DNA of 50,351 bases from Actinomycetes bacterium. GTDB taxonomy: Bacteria; Actinomycetota; Actinomycetes; Propionibacteriales; Nocardioidaceae. The position numbers and the translations under genes are program-made. The notes under the pieces are model-generated. The model was not told where the DNA came from. It ran no database searches and was given only the letters and a program-made list of their open reading frames with translations. Below, in pieces: positions 40,224 to 48,716 of the stretch. Where the stretch lies: contig JAEWXC010000029.1 in the NCBI GenBank assembly GCA_023396115.1, positions 1-50,351 on the forward strand. Reading direction: 5' to 3'. Each line of letters begins with the position of its first letter. Position 1 is the first letter of the stretch.

Positions 40224-42698
40224 ATGCACCGATCCACCCGCCGGCACCCGACGCAGACCCCGCCCGTCCGGGGGGTCGGGTGGGCACCGCTGGTGGCGTT
40301 CACCGGCCTCGTCCTGGTGGCGTCGCTGCTGGTCGGGTGGGCGCCCTCGGCCGGCGCGGACGACCCCGCTCCGGGCGGCGAGGACCCAACGGTCGCCGGT
40401 ACCCCCGGGATTGCCGGCACGGCACGACCGGTCGAGGCCCGGCGGGCCCCGCGACGGCTGCGGCTCACGGTCGACTCCACCCGACCCGACCTGGTCACCG
40501 CCGGCGACGCCCTGGTGACGGTGCACCTGCCGCGCCGCGTGCGGGCCTCGAAGGTCCGGCTGCGTCTGGGCCGCAAGTCGGTGACCCGCCAGTTCAAGGT
40601 GCGCCCCGACGGGTCGTTCCGGGCCCGGCTGACCGGGCTGAGGGTGGGCCGCAACGTGCTGCGCGCGAGGACGGTCGGCAAGGTCGGCAAACGCCTCGGC
40701 AAGCGCGGCCGGGCCCGGCTGGTGATCCGCAACCACCCCAACGGCGGACCGGTCTTCTCCGGCCCCCAGCACCGCCCCTACACGTGCCAGAAGACCGCCC
40801 GCGACGCCCAGTGCAACGAGCCCGCCCGGTTCACGCTGCTGTACCGCTCGAACCGGCCCGACCGGCCCGGGCTGCACCCGTACAACCCGGCGAAGCCGCC
40901 CTCGGACGTCGCCACGACCACCACCGACACGGGGGTCCGGGTGCCGTTCGTGGTGCGCCGCGAGGACGGGTACCAGGCCCGCGACCGGTACACGATCATC
41001 ACGCTCTACCGCCCCGGTCGGCCGTGGACTCCGTGGCGGCCGCAGGACACCTGGAACGGCAAGGTGCTGATCCCGCACGGCGGCAACTGCGGCAGCTCCT
41101 ACGGTCCCGGCGAACCCCCGCTCGGTGACATGGCCGGCACCCTGGACTCGCTCGGCCCGCTGGCGGCCGCGACCGGGCTGCTGGGCATCCAGGACTCCTA
41201 CCTGGCCGCCCTGGGCCGGGGTTTCGCGGTCGTCTCCACCGCACTGAACAACACCGGACACAACTGCAACGTCGCCGTCGAGGCGGAGTCGCTGGTGATG
41301 GTCAAGGAGCGGCTGGTCGAGCGGTACGGCCCGGTGCGCTACACGATCGGCACCGGCTGCTCGGGCGGCTCCATCGCCCAGCAGACCATCGCCAACACCT
41401 ACCCGGGCATCTACCAGGGCCTGGTCACCAGCTGCTCCTACCCCGACGTGATCACCGCGGGTGCCCAGTTCGCCGACTACCACCTGATGCGCGGCTACTT
41501 CGAGAAGCCGAACCGGTGGGGCGCGGGCGTGCTGTGGAACCCGGTGCAGGTGGCCGCCGTGGAGGGGCACCTGTCGCACCTCAACGCCGTGGTCGCCGAC
41601 GAGGGCTTGTTCAAGGCTGCCCTGAACCCCGAGCACGCCTGCCCCGGCACCCGGGCCCCGGTGGCCGGCGACCGGAGCACCAGGTTCGACTCCGAGAAGA
41701 ACCCCGGTGGAGTGCGCTGCTCGGTGCTCGACATCATGGCCAACCTGCTGGGCCGTCGCCCGGCCACCGCCTCGACCTGGGAGAAGGCCGCGGGCCGCGG
41801 GTTCGGGGGGATGCCGTTCGCGAATGCGGGCGTGCTCTACGGCCTCAAGCAGTTCAAGGCCGGGGTCATCACCCCGGCGATGTTCCTCGACCTCAACGCC
41901 AAGCTCGGCGGGCTCGACATCAACTCCGACCGGGTGCCGCAGCGGATCACCGGGGACGCGAAGGCCGTGACGAACGCCTACCGCACCGGCCTGGTGAACC
42001 GGATGGAGAACGTCTCCGAGGTGGCGATGATCAACCACGGTGGACCGGACCCGGGGCTGGCGCACGACTACGCGCACGCCTTCTGGGCCCAGGACCGGCT
42101 GGTCCGCTCCCAGGGTCACGCCAGGAACCGGGTGATGTGGTTCGGTCTGGTCCCGCTGGTCGGTGACCTGACGTGGCCGGTCGAGGCGTTCAAGCAGATG
42201 GACACCTGGCTCACCGCGGTCGAGAAGGACCGGTCGTCCCGGCCGCTGGCCGACAAGATCGTGGCCAACAAGCCCGGCTCGTTGAAGAACCGGTGCCTCA
42301 ACATCGACCCGTTCGGCGGGATCGGCTGCACCAGCCGCGAGGTCCAGCTGCTGCAGACCAACCTCAGCACCCCGCGCGAGCAGGCCGGCGACGACCGGTA
42401 CAACGACCGCCTGGCCTGTCGGCTCACCCCGCTGACCCGGGCGGTGGTCAGGCCGAAGCTCGACGTGCCCGGGGTGACCGCGCTGAGCGACGCCCAGTTC
42501 GCCAAGCTGCAGCGCCTCTTCCCGCGGGGAGTCTGTGACTACTCCCGGCCCGGGCAGGGCGTCGTCCCGACCCGCACCTGGCTCGGGTACGGCACCGCCA
42601 CCCGGGTCGTCGAGGGCGGCCGGGAGCTCGGCCCGGTTCCCACGGGCTCCGGCACCTCCTGGATGTCCCCCTCGTTCCGGGAGCTCTGGCGCCGCTGA
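40224..42698 (+). CDS. Secreted DUF6351-like protein with alpha/beta-hydrolase-type nucleophile elbow
   Basis: An 824-residue exported protein. A basic head is followed by a signal-peptide core (PLVAFTGLVLVASLLVGWAP, with SAGA at the likely cleavage site). Residues ~75-160 are a basic beta-rich domain (RKSVTRQFKVRPDGSFRARL, cohesin/Ig-like). The main domain has TWNGKVLIPHGGNC, GRGFAVVSTALNNTGHNC and YTIGTGCSGGSIAQQTIANT, where GCSGG centres on Ser380 as a G-x-S-x-G nucleophile elbow, and late AMINHGGPDPGLAHDYAHAF. Many Cys suggest disulfides. I associate this pattern with DUF6351, a family without known function; an esterase or depolymerase role is inferred from the elbow. It has a good AGGAGG site. 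Confidence 0.8.
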   Translation: MHRSTRRHPTQTPPVRGVGWAPLVAFTGLVLVASLLVGWAPSAGADDPAPGGEDPTVAGTPGIAGTARPVEARRAPRRLRLTVDSTRPDLVTAGDALVTVHLPRRVRASKVRLRLGRKSVTRQFKVRPDGSFRARLTGLRVGRNVLRARTVGKVGKRLGKRGRARLVIRNHPNGGPVFSGPQHRPYTCQKTARDAQCNEPARFTLLYRSNRPDRPGLHPYNPAKPPSDVATTTTDTGVRVPFVVRREDGYQARDRYTIITLYRPGRPWTPWRPQDTWNGKVLIPHGGNCGSSYGPGEPPLGDMAGTLDSLGPLAAATGLLGIQDSYLAALGRGFAVVSTALNNTGHNCNVAVEAESLVMVKERLVERYGPVRYTIGTGCSGGSIAQQTIANTYPGIYQGLVTSCSYPDVITAGAQFADYHLMRGYFEKPNRWGAGVLWNPVQVAAVEGHLSHLNAVVADEGLFKAALNPEHACPGTRAPVAGDRSTRFDSEKNPGGVRCSVLDIMANLLGRRPATASTWEKAAGRGFGGMPFANAGVLYGLKQFKAGVITPAMFLDLNAKLGGLDINSDRVPQRITGDAKAVTNAYRTGLVNRMENVSEVAMINHGGPDPGLAHDYAHAFWAQDRLVRSQGHARNRVMWFGLVPLVGDLTWPVEAFKQMDTWLTAVEKDRSSRPLADKIVANKPGSLKNRCLNIDPFGGIGCTSREVQLLQTNLSTPREQAGDDRYNDRLACRLTPLTRAVVRPKLDVPGVTALSDAQFAKLQRLFPRGVCDYSRPGQGVVPTRTWLGYGTATRVVEGGRELGPVPTGSGTSWMSPSFRELWRR

Positions 42699-42723
42699 CG
42701 GTGCCGCCCCCGCCGTCCTGGCT

Positions 42724-42799
42724 GGTTGTAACGCGCAGTTAGTTGGTCCAACGCGCCGGCATGCCGGCGCGTTGGACCCTTGGACAGCGCGTTACAACC
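42724..42799. repeat. Nested 76-bp palindromic element
   Basis: Outer 13-bp arms GGTTGTAACGCGC (42724-42736) and GCGCGTTACAACC (42787-42799) enclose 8-nt spacers and a perfect 34-bp palindrome (42745-42778) centred on GGCATGCC. It begins 26 bp after the DUF6351-like stop, so it could also end that transcript. The spacers are not complementary. Confidence 0.85.
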
Positions 42800-42873
42800 G
42801 GTGGTGGCGCGGTCGAACCGTAGTGGCGCGTTGGATCGGTGGCGGCGCGTTGGAACCGTGGCGGCGCGTTGGA
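42800..42873. repeat. Degenerate 19-nt units following the nested palindrome
   Basis: Three to four units of GGCGCGTTGGAACCGTGGC type lead up to the stop codon of the convergent MFS gene. Same family as 11356-11654. Confidence 0.68.
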
Positions 42874-44142
42874 TCACGCCGAACGGGTTGCCCGGTAGCG
42901 CCAGAAGCTCGGCACGAGGACCACGGCCAGGACCACCCCGAGCACGACCGCGACCCCTCCGCCGGCCGCCGCGGCGGGTGCGCCGACGACACCGGCGGCC
43001 GCGCCGTGCAGCATGTCGGCGAGCCGCGGCCCGCCCGCGACGACCACGATGAAGACGCCCTGGAGCCGACCCCGGACGTGGTCGCTGGCCGCGGACTGCA
43101 GCATCGTGGTGCGGAACGCCGCGGAGACCATGTCGGCCACGCCCCCGACCATCAGCATCAGCACCGCGGCGGCCAGGGCGACCCCGGCTCCGCCACCGGC
43201 CAACGCGACGGCGATCCCGAAGCCGGTCATCGCCAGGCCCCACATGACGATGGAGACCGTGACGGCGACCCCGTGACGCTCGATCCGTGACACCCACCCG
43301 GAGAAGACACCACCCAGCACCGCCCCGGCCGGGATCGCGGCGAAGAGCAGGGCGAACGCGACCCCACCCTCCGACGGCCCGCCGAAGTCCAGGTGCGCCA
43401 TCTCGGGGAACAGCGACCGTGGCATCCCGAACACCATCGCGATCACGTCGACGACAAAGGACATGAGCAGCACCGGGTGGCCGGCCAGGTAGCGGAATCC
43501 GTCGATGATCGACCGCAGCCCCGGGTTCACCGTGACCCCCTCCGGCGGCAGGGCCGGCAGGGAGACGACCGCGCCGAGCGTGGCGAAGAGGCAGAGCGTG
43601 TCCAGCAGGTAGAGGGGCGCGAACCCGAGCACCGGGATCAGCGCCCCGCCGATCAGGGGGCCGGCGATGGCGCCCGCCATCATCACGGTCATGTTCAGCG
43701 AGTTGGCCGCGGGCAGGAGTTCGGCGTCCATGATCCGGGGCAGCACCGCCGACCGGGTGGGCTGGTTGACCGCGAAGAACGCCTGCTGCAGCGAGAAGAT
43801 CCCCAGCAGCAGCCACACGTCGGGGCTGCCGAGTGCGGCCTGGAGCCAGAAGGCGGCGCTGGTGAGGATCAGCCCGACGGTGGTGACCACGAGCAGCTTG
43901 CGCCGGTCCAGGGCGTCGGCGAGCGAACCGCCCCACAGGCCGAACACGACCAGCGGCACCAGACCGAACGCTCCGGTCAGCCCGACGTAGGCCGAGGAGT
44001 TGGTCATCGCGTAGATCTGCGCGGGCACCACCACGACGGTCAGCTGGGCGCCGATGACCGTGACGATGTTGGCCAGCCAGAGCCGGCGGAAAGCCGGGAC
44101 CGCCAGGGGTCGGGTGTCGGCCAAGGCCCCGCGCAGGTTCAC
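42874..44142 (-). CDS. MFS transporter (EntS/DHA3-like exporter)
   Basis: A 422-residue 12-helix major facilitator. The first helices read FRRLWLANIVTVIGAQLTVV and VGLTGAFGLVPLVVFGLWGG, followed by the conserved loop SLADALDRRKLLVV (motif A, D-x-x-DRR/K). NQPTRSAVLPRIM and ANSLNMTVMMAGAIAGPLIGG match the EntS-like group that exports siderophores or drugs. GTG 44142 lies 6 nt after CAGCAT; a longer TTG frame would begin in the repeat array and is rejected. Substrate unknown. The last helix is followed by a short basic tail. Confidence 0.9.
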   Translation of the reverse strand: MNLRGALADTRPLAVPAFRRLWLANIVTVIGAQLTVVVVPAQIYAMTNSSAYVGLTGAFGLVPLVVFGLWGGSLADALDRRKLLVVTTVGLILTSAAFWLQAALGSPDVWLLLGIFSLQQAFFAVNQPTRSAVLPRIMDAELLPAANSLNMTVMMAGAIAGPLIGGALIPVLGFAPLYLLDTLCLFATLGAVVSLPALPPEGVTVNPGLRSIIDGFRYLAGHPVLLMSFVVDVIAMVFGMPRSLFPEMAHLDFGGPSEGGVAFALLFAAIPAGAVLGGVFSGWVSRIERHGVAVTVSIVMWGLAMTGFGIAVALAGGGAGVALAAAVLMLMVGGVADMVSAAFRTTMLQSAASDHVRGRLQGVFIVVVAGGPRLADMLHGAAAGVVGAPAAAAGGGVAVVLGVVLAVVLVPSFWRYRATRSA

Positions 44143-44177
44143 CCGGCGATGCTGCCACGGGCTCCGGAGAACCGCCT

Positions 44178-44428
44178 GACCGGCGTCGCGCAACCGCCCG
44201 GTCGGCGCACAAGTGCCCGGTCAGCGTCACGCAAGTGCCCGGTCGGTGCGCATGTGCCCGGTCGGCGCCACGTAAGTGCCCGGTCAGCGCCACGCAACTG
44301 CCCGGTCAGCGCCACGCAACCGCCCGGTCGGCGCACAAGTGCCCGGTCGGCGCCACGTAAGTGCCCGGTCAGCGCCACGGAAGGGGGGAGGTCGGCGTCG
44401 CGGAAAGGGGGAGGTCGGCGCGATCTGG
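44178..44428 (+). repeat. Array C: about eleven 22/19-nt repeat units
   Basis: Lies between the divergent MFS and SDR genes. Unit lengths from 44195 are 19, 22, 19, 22, 22, 22, 19, 22, 22, then two G-rich degenerate units (GGGGGAGGTCGGCGTCGCGG type). Core TGCCCGGTCAGCGCCACG. Same family and same polarity mark as arrays A and B. Confidence 0.82.
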
Positions 44429-44448
44429 GGCTCGGGGGCCCGGCGACC

Positions 44449-44454
44449 TAGGAT
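44449..44454 (+). promoter_or_regulatory. -10 hexamer TAGGAT of the SDR gene
   Basis: TAGGAT ends 6 nt before GTG 44461 and 20 nt after the end of array C. Confidence 0.55.
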
Positions 44455-44460
44455 CAGCCG

Positions 44461-45978
44461 GTGAGCACGGAGCACGAACGCACGGAGCACGAGCACCCCG
44501 GGATCGACCCCGACGACCTGGCGACCACGCTGCGGGTCCTGGAGTCGCTGCACCTGGTGCCCGAGGACCACCCCGACCACGTCCGGGTGAAGCGGGCGGC
44601 CTCGGGGATGTACAAGACGCTGAAGAAGGAGCGTCGCCTGGCCAAGCGGGAGGCCGAGGCGGCCCACGACCGGGCGATCATCGAGGCCACCGCCACCGGG
44701 TCGGCGATGCGGATCGACGACGAGACCGCCGGCATCCCGCTGGTCTCGACCGCGACCGGCGCGTTCGCCGGGGAGCTGCTGACCGCCCGCGGCTGCTACA
44801 TCTGCAAGAACGACTACACCCTCGTCGACGCGTTCTACCACTGGCTGTGCCCCTCGTGCGCGGCGATGAGCCACGCCAAGCGGGACGCCTCCACCGACCT
44901 GACCGGCAAGCGGGCGCTGCTCACCGGTGGTCGCGCCAAGATCGGGATGTACATCGCGCTGCGGCTGCTGCGCGACGGGGCGCACACCACCATCACCACC
45001 CGGTTCCCGAAGGACGCGGTGCGCCGGTTCGCGGCGCTGGAGGACTCCGGCGACTGGCTGCACCGGCTCAAGGTGGTCGGCATCGACCTGCGTGACCCGG
45101 CCCAGGTGATCTCGCTGGCCGACGACGTCGCCGCGGCCGGGCCGCTGGACATCATCATCAACAACGCCTGCCAAACCGTGCGCCGCTCGCCGGGCGCCTA
45201 CGCACCGCTGGTCGACGCCGAGAACGAGCCGCTGCCGGGCGGGGTCGACCTGCCCGAGATGGTCACCTTCTCCGGGGTCTCCGCGGCCCACCCCGCGGCG
45301 ATCGCCGGAGCCCTCTCGAACGACGCCGTCGCCGCGCACGAGGGCGAGTCGATCGAGCAGGCCGCCGCGGCGCACTCGGCGGCGACCCTGACCGCGCTGG
45401 CCCTCAAGGCCGGCAACGCCTCACTGGAGGCGCACCTGGCCGGGACGGCCGTGGACGCCGGGGGGCTGCTGCCGGACGTGCAGGTCAACAACTCGTGGAC
45501 CCAGACCGTCGACGAGGTGGACCCGCTGGAGCTGCTCGAGGTGCAGCTGTGCAACTCGATCGCCCCGTTCCTGCTGGTCAGCCGGTTGCGTCCGGCGATG
45601 CGGGCGGCGGTGGCGGCCGGGGCCCGGCGGGCCTACGTGGTGAACGTGTCGGCGATGGAGGGACAGTTCTCCCGCCGCTACAAGGGTGCCGGCCACCCGC
45701 ACACCAACATGGCCAAGGCAGCGCTGAACATGATGACCCGCACCTCGGCGGGCGAGATGTTCGAGACCGACCAGATCCTGATGACGGCCGTGGACACCGG
45801 GTGGATCACCGACGAACGACCGCACGCGGAGAAGCTGCGGATCGCTGCCGAGGGGTGGCACGCCCCGCTGGACCTGGTCGACGGCGCCGCGCGCGTCTAC
45901 GACCCGGTGGTCCAGGGTGAGGCCGGAACCGACCTGTACGGGGTCTTCCTGAAGGACTACGCACCGCACCCCTGGTGA
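44461..45978 (+). CDS. Zinc-ribbon SDR family protein lacking the usual catalytic Tyr
   Basis: A 505-residue protein. Residues 1-100 are charged and helical (YKTLKKERRLAKREAEAAHD). Cys112, Cys115, Cys130 and Cys133 (CYICK, CPSC) form a CxxC-x14-CxxC zinc ribbon. From residue 150 an SDR Rossmann fold starts with KRALLTGGRAKIGMYIAL and has IIINNACQT. The active site departs from the rule: NVSAMEG supplies the Ser, and Lys419 is in TNMAKAALNM, but the residue four before it is Thr415, not Tyr. A ~100-residue insert separates NNAC from the active site. Enzyme activity is uncertain; substrate unknown. GTG 44461 follows TAGGAT by 6 nt, pointing to a leaderless mRNA. Confidence 0.85.
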   Translation: MSTEHERTEHEHPGIDPDDLATTLRVLESLHLVPEDHPDHVRVKRAASGMYKTLKKERRLAKREAEAAHDRAIIEATATGSAMRIDDETAGIPLVSTATGAFAGELLTARGCYICKNDYTLVDAFYHWLCPSCAAMSHAKRDASTDLTGKRALLTGGRAKIGMYIALRLLRDGAHTTITTRFPKDAVRRFAALEDSGDWLHRLKVVGIDLRDPAQVISLADDVAAAGPLDIIINNACQTVRRSPGAYAPLVDAENEPLPGGVDLPEMVTFSGVSAAHPAAIAGALSNDAVAAHEGESIEQAAAAHSAATLTALALKAGNASLEAHLAGTAVDAGGLLPDVQVNNSWTQTVDEVDPLELLEVQLCNSIAPFLLVSRLRPAMRAAVAAGARRAYVVNVSAMEGQFSRRYKGAGHPHTNMAKAALNMMTRTSAGEMFETDQILMTAVDTGWITDERPHAEKLRIAAEGWHAPLDLVDGAARVYDPVVQGEAGTDLYGVFLKDYAPHPW

Positions 45979-45997
45979 ACCACCACGGCCCGGCCCG

Positions 45998-46030
45998 GCC
46001 CACCGGCCGGCGGTCACGCCGCCGGTGGGC
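45998..46030. terminator. Terminator-like hairpin between convergent SDR and VOC genes
   Basis: Perfect 10-bp outer stem (GCCCACCGGC 45998-46007 with 46021-46030) with a further inner stem (GGCG, CGCC). Confidence 0.65.
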
Positions 46031-46039
46031 AGGGGGTGC

Positions 46040-46450
46040 TCAGGACCGGGCCACCACGTTGAACATCCAGTTGATCCCGAACTGGTCGGCGAACGAGCCG
46101 AACTCGTCGCCCCACACCTGCACCGCCAGCGGCACCGCGACCTCGCCACCCTCGGACAGGGCCGCGAACCACTGGTGCATCTGCTCGACGTCGTCGCCGA
46201 AGACCGCCACCGAGATGTTGTCGCCGGGGGTCACGGTGACCATGTCGGCGGGCGCGTCGGCGGCCATCAGCAGCAGCGCGTCGGCCTCCAGCTGACCGTG
46301 CATCACCTTGTCGGCGTTGGGACCCTGGACGCCGAACTGGCCGAAGGTGTTGATCGACAGTTCGCCGCCGAGCACGGAGTGGTAGAACTCCAGCGCCGTG
46401 CGGGCGTTGCCCTGGGGGAAGTTGAGGTACGGAGCGAGTCGGGTCGTCAT
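46040..46450 (-). CDS. VOC family protein (PhnB-like glyoxalase fold)
   Basis: A 136-residue protein of the vicinal-oxygen-chelate superfamily. It opens with RLAPYLNFPQGNARTALEFY, has HSVLGGELSINTFGQF, DALLLMAADAP and closes with VWGDEFGSFADQFGINWMFN, which is the PhnB/YjdN-like pattern. These small dimeric proteins bind metals or small molecules; no specific reaction can be named. ATG 46450 lies 7 nt after TAGCGT. It is convergent with the SDR gene and divergent from the ankyrin lipoprotein gene. Confidence 0.92.
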   Translation of the reverse strand: MTTRLAPYLNFPQGNARTALEFYHSVLGGELSINTFGQFGVQGPNADKVMHGQLEADALLLMAADAPADMVTVTPGDNISVAVFGDDVEQMHQWFAALSEGGEVAVPLAVQVWGDEFGSFADQFGINWMFNVVARS

Positions 46451-46505
46451 GGTGCGCACGCTACGCCCGCCCCCCGACACCCGTCACCGGCTCGGAGCAC
46501 CGCGC

Positions 46506-46511
46506 TAGCGT
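46506..46511 (+). promoter_or_regulatory. -10 hexamer TAGCGT of the ankyrin lipoprotein gene
   Basis: TAGCGT ends 6 nt before GTG 46518; no ribosome site is visible. Confidence 0.55.
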
Positions 46512-46517
46512 CGTGGG

Positions 46518-47507
46518 GTGATCTCCCTGCGCGTGCCCGGCACCAGCCTCGGGCTCCTGCTCGCCCTGACCCTGGCGGGCTGTTCCACCCCGGGCGCCCC
46601 GTCCCCGACTCCCGCGTCCTCGACGAGCCCGAGCCCGGGCCCGAGCACCGACGTGCCCGCGGACGAGGCGAGCCAGGAGGCGCAGGTGCCCGAGGCGGTC
46701 CGGCTGACCCGTGAGGGCCGGCTCGACGAGCTGGCTGACCTGCTGCGCGGGCCGGGGTCGCGCCGGAGGGTCCGCACCGACGGCGCCGCCGCCCTGGCCG
46801 CCGTCGGGAACCAGCACACCCGGCAGACCCTGGCCCTGCTCGCCGCCGCCGGGGTGGAGGGCGAGGTCGAGTCCCCCGAGTCGGCGGCGCACTTCTGGCG
46901 ACGGGCCACGGCCCTGCCCAAGGACCCCACCGGCGCCCTGGCCGTGGCCAGCGACACCGGCGACCTGGCGTTGGCGGCTGCCGCACTGCGGGCCGGCGCC
47001 GGGACCGAGACCCGGGACGACGCGGGCCGTACCCCGCTGCTGGTGGCCGCGACCGAGGACCGGGTCGAGGTCGCCAGGCTGCTGGTCCGCCGCGGCGCCG
47101 ACCCCGACGCCCTCGACGGCCGGCACGACACGCCCTGGCTGGTCACCGGGGTCACCGGCTCGGTGGCGATGGGGCGGGTGCTGCTCGCGGCCGGTGCCGA
47201 CCTCACCGTGCGCAACCGGTACGGAGGCCTGTCGGTGATCCCGGCCAGCGAACGCGGGCACGCCGAGTACGTGGAGTGGGTGGTGGGCACCGACATCGAC
47301 CTGGACCACGTCAACGACCTGGGGTGGACCGCGCTGCTGGAGGCGGTGATCCTCGGGGACGGCGGCCCGCGCCACCAGCGGATCGTGCGTGCCCTACTCG
47401 AGGCCGGCGCCGACCCCTCGATCGCCGACGCCGACGGGGTGAGCGCCCTGGAGCACGCCCGGGCCAAGGGGCAGCGCGCGGTCGTGGCGCTGCTCGAGCA
47501 GGCCTGA
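46518..47507 (+). CDS. Ankyrin-repeat lipoprotein
   Basis: A 329-residue exported lipoprotein. The lipobox is TLAGC with Cys22, followed by a Ser/Pro/Thr-rich linker of ~30 residues that would span the envelope. Residues ~140-325 hold four to five ankyrin repeats (AGRTPLLVAATEDRVEVARL, LLVRRGADPDA, LGWTALLEAVILG, LLEAGADPSIADADGVSALE). Ankyrin repeats bind proteins, so an extracytoplasmic adaptor or an inhibitor is possible; no partner is encoded alongside. GTG 46518 is set 6 nt after TAGCGT. Confidence 0.88.
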   Translation: MISLRVPGTSLGLLLALTLAGCSTPGAPSPTPASSTSPSPGPSTDVPADEASQEAQVPEAVRLTREGRLDELADLLRGPGSRRRVRTDGAAALAAVGNQHTRQTLALLAAAGVEGEVESPESAAHFWRRATALPKDPTGALAVASDTGDLALAAAALRAGAGTETRDDAGRTPLLVAATEDRVEVARLLVRRGADPDALDGRHDTPWLVTGVTGSVAMGRVLLAAGADLTVRNRYGGLSVIPASERGHAEYVEWVVGTDIDLDHVNDLGWTALLEAVILGDGGPRHQRIVRALLEAGADPSIADADGVSALEHARAKGQRAVVALLEQA

Positions 47508-47566
47508 GCGCTCGCCGCACCACCGAGAGCGGCCCGGGTTCAGCACCCGGGGTCGGTGGGGCGCGG

Positions 47567-47572
47567 CAGGAT
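47567..47572 (+). promoter_or_regulatory. -10 hexamer CAGGAT of the YcaQ-family gene
   Basis: CAGGAT ends 6 nt before GTG 47579. It deviates from TANNNT at the first base only. Confidence 0.4.
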
Positions 47573-47578
47573 GGCACC

Positions 47579-48670
47579 GTGCGCACCCTCACCGCCCAGC
47601 AGGCCCGCCGCGCCGCGGTCCGGGCCCAGCTCCTCGACGCACCGCGACCGGTCGACCCCGAGGCGGTGCTGCACCGGCTGACGTTCCTGCAGGTCGACCT
47701 CACCGCCGCGGTGCACCCGCACGCCGACCTGGCGATGTGGACCCGCCTGGGCCAGGGGTGGCGCAGCGGCGACGCCGACCGGTCCGTGGCAGCCGGCTGG
47801 GCCGTCGAGCACGACGGGGTGGTGCGTCCCACCGCCGACCTGGGCCTGCACCGGGCCGAGATGGCGGTGTGGCCCGGCCTGGGTGAGCTGCCGGAGTGGG
47901 CCACCGAGAAGGCCGACTGGATGGTCGCCAACGACGACTTCCGCCGCGACCTGCTCGAGCAGCTGGCCGACGAGGGCCCGCTCGCGGCCCGGGACCTGCC
48001 CGACACCGCCGTGGTGCCGTGGCGCTCCTCGGGGTGGAACAACGGCAAGAACGTGCTGATGATGCTGGAGGGGCTGGCCCGTCGCGGTGAGGTGGCGGTG
48101 GCTGGGCGCGAGGGCCGGGAACGGGTCTGGCTGCCGGCCGAACGGGTCTGGCCCGAGGTGGAGACGGTGCCGCTGGAGCAGGCGTTCGCCACCCGGTCCC
48201 GCCGCGCCCTGGCCGCACTCGGCATCGCCCGCGCGCGCCGGGTCACCGAGGGCACGACGACTCCGGAGGCCGAGCAGGTCCGGGTCGAGGGGACCCGCGG
48301 CACGTGGTTGCTCGACCCGGGGCAGGCCGAGCTGCTGGAGGCCGACTTCACCGGCCGGGTGGCGCTGCTCTCGCCGCTGGACCGGCTGGTCTTCGACCGC
48401 ACCCGCACCGGGGACCTGTTCGCCTTCGACTACCAGCTGGAGATGTACAAGCCGGCGGCGCAGCGGCGCTGGGGCTACTGGGCGATGCCCGTGCTGGTCG
48501 GCGACCGGCTCGTGGGCAAGCTGGACGCCACCGCCGACCGGGAGCGTGGCGTACTCACCGTGACCGCCCTGCACGAGGACGGGGCGTGGACCGACGCCGA
48601 CCGGGCCGCGGTCCACGACGAGGTCGACGCTCTGGCCGACTGGCTCGACCTGGTGCCCGAACGGGACTGA
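47579..48670 (+). CDS. Winged-helix DNA-binding protein, YcaQ/AlkZ-like DNA glycosylase family
   Basis: A 363-residue member of the HTH_42 (YcaQ/AlkZ) family, which unhooks DNA interstrand crosslinks. The N-terminal segment LTFLQVDLTAAVHPHADLAM carries Gln38-x-Asp40, the catalytic QxD form typical of the YcaQ branch (AlkZ has QxQ). Later parts with LSPLDRLVFDRTRTGDLFAFDYQLEMY and GKLDATADRERGVL match the family C-terminus. Length fits. GTG 47579 is chosen because it begins 20 residues before the conserved core and 6 nt after CAGGAT. Actual glycosylase activity is inferred from the motif. Confidence 0.88.
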   Translation: MRTLTAQQARRAAVRAQLLDAPRPVDPEAVLHRLTFLQVDLTAAVHPHADLAMWTRLGQGWRSGDADRSVAAGWAVEHDGVVRPTADLGLHRAEMAVWPGLGELPEWATEKADWMVANDDFRRDLLEQLADEGPLAARDLPDTAVVPWRSSGWNNGKNVLMMLEGLARRGEVAVAGREGRERVWLPAERVWPEVETVPLEQAFATRSRRALAALGIARARRVTEGTTTPEAEQVRVEGTRGTWLLDPGQAELLEADFTGRVALLSPLDRLVFDRTRTGDLFAFDYQLEMYKPAAQRRWGYWAMPVLVGDRLVGKLDATADRERGVLTVTALHEDGAWTDADRAAVHDEVDALADWLDLVPERD

Positions 48671-48716
48671 GCCGCAGGGACGGCGCCGTGACGGTTCAGC
48701 CCCGGACGGGCCCGAA

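Noticed and set aside
44143..44193. Longer TTG start for the MFS transporter
   Set aside because: It would begin inside repeat array C; GTG 44142 fits the -10 spacing rule and the start of the first helix region.
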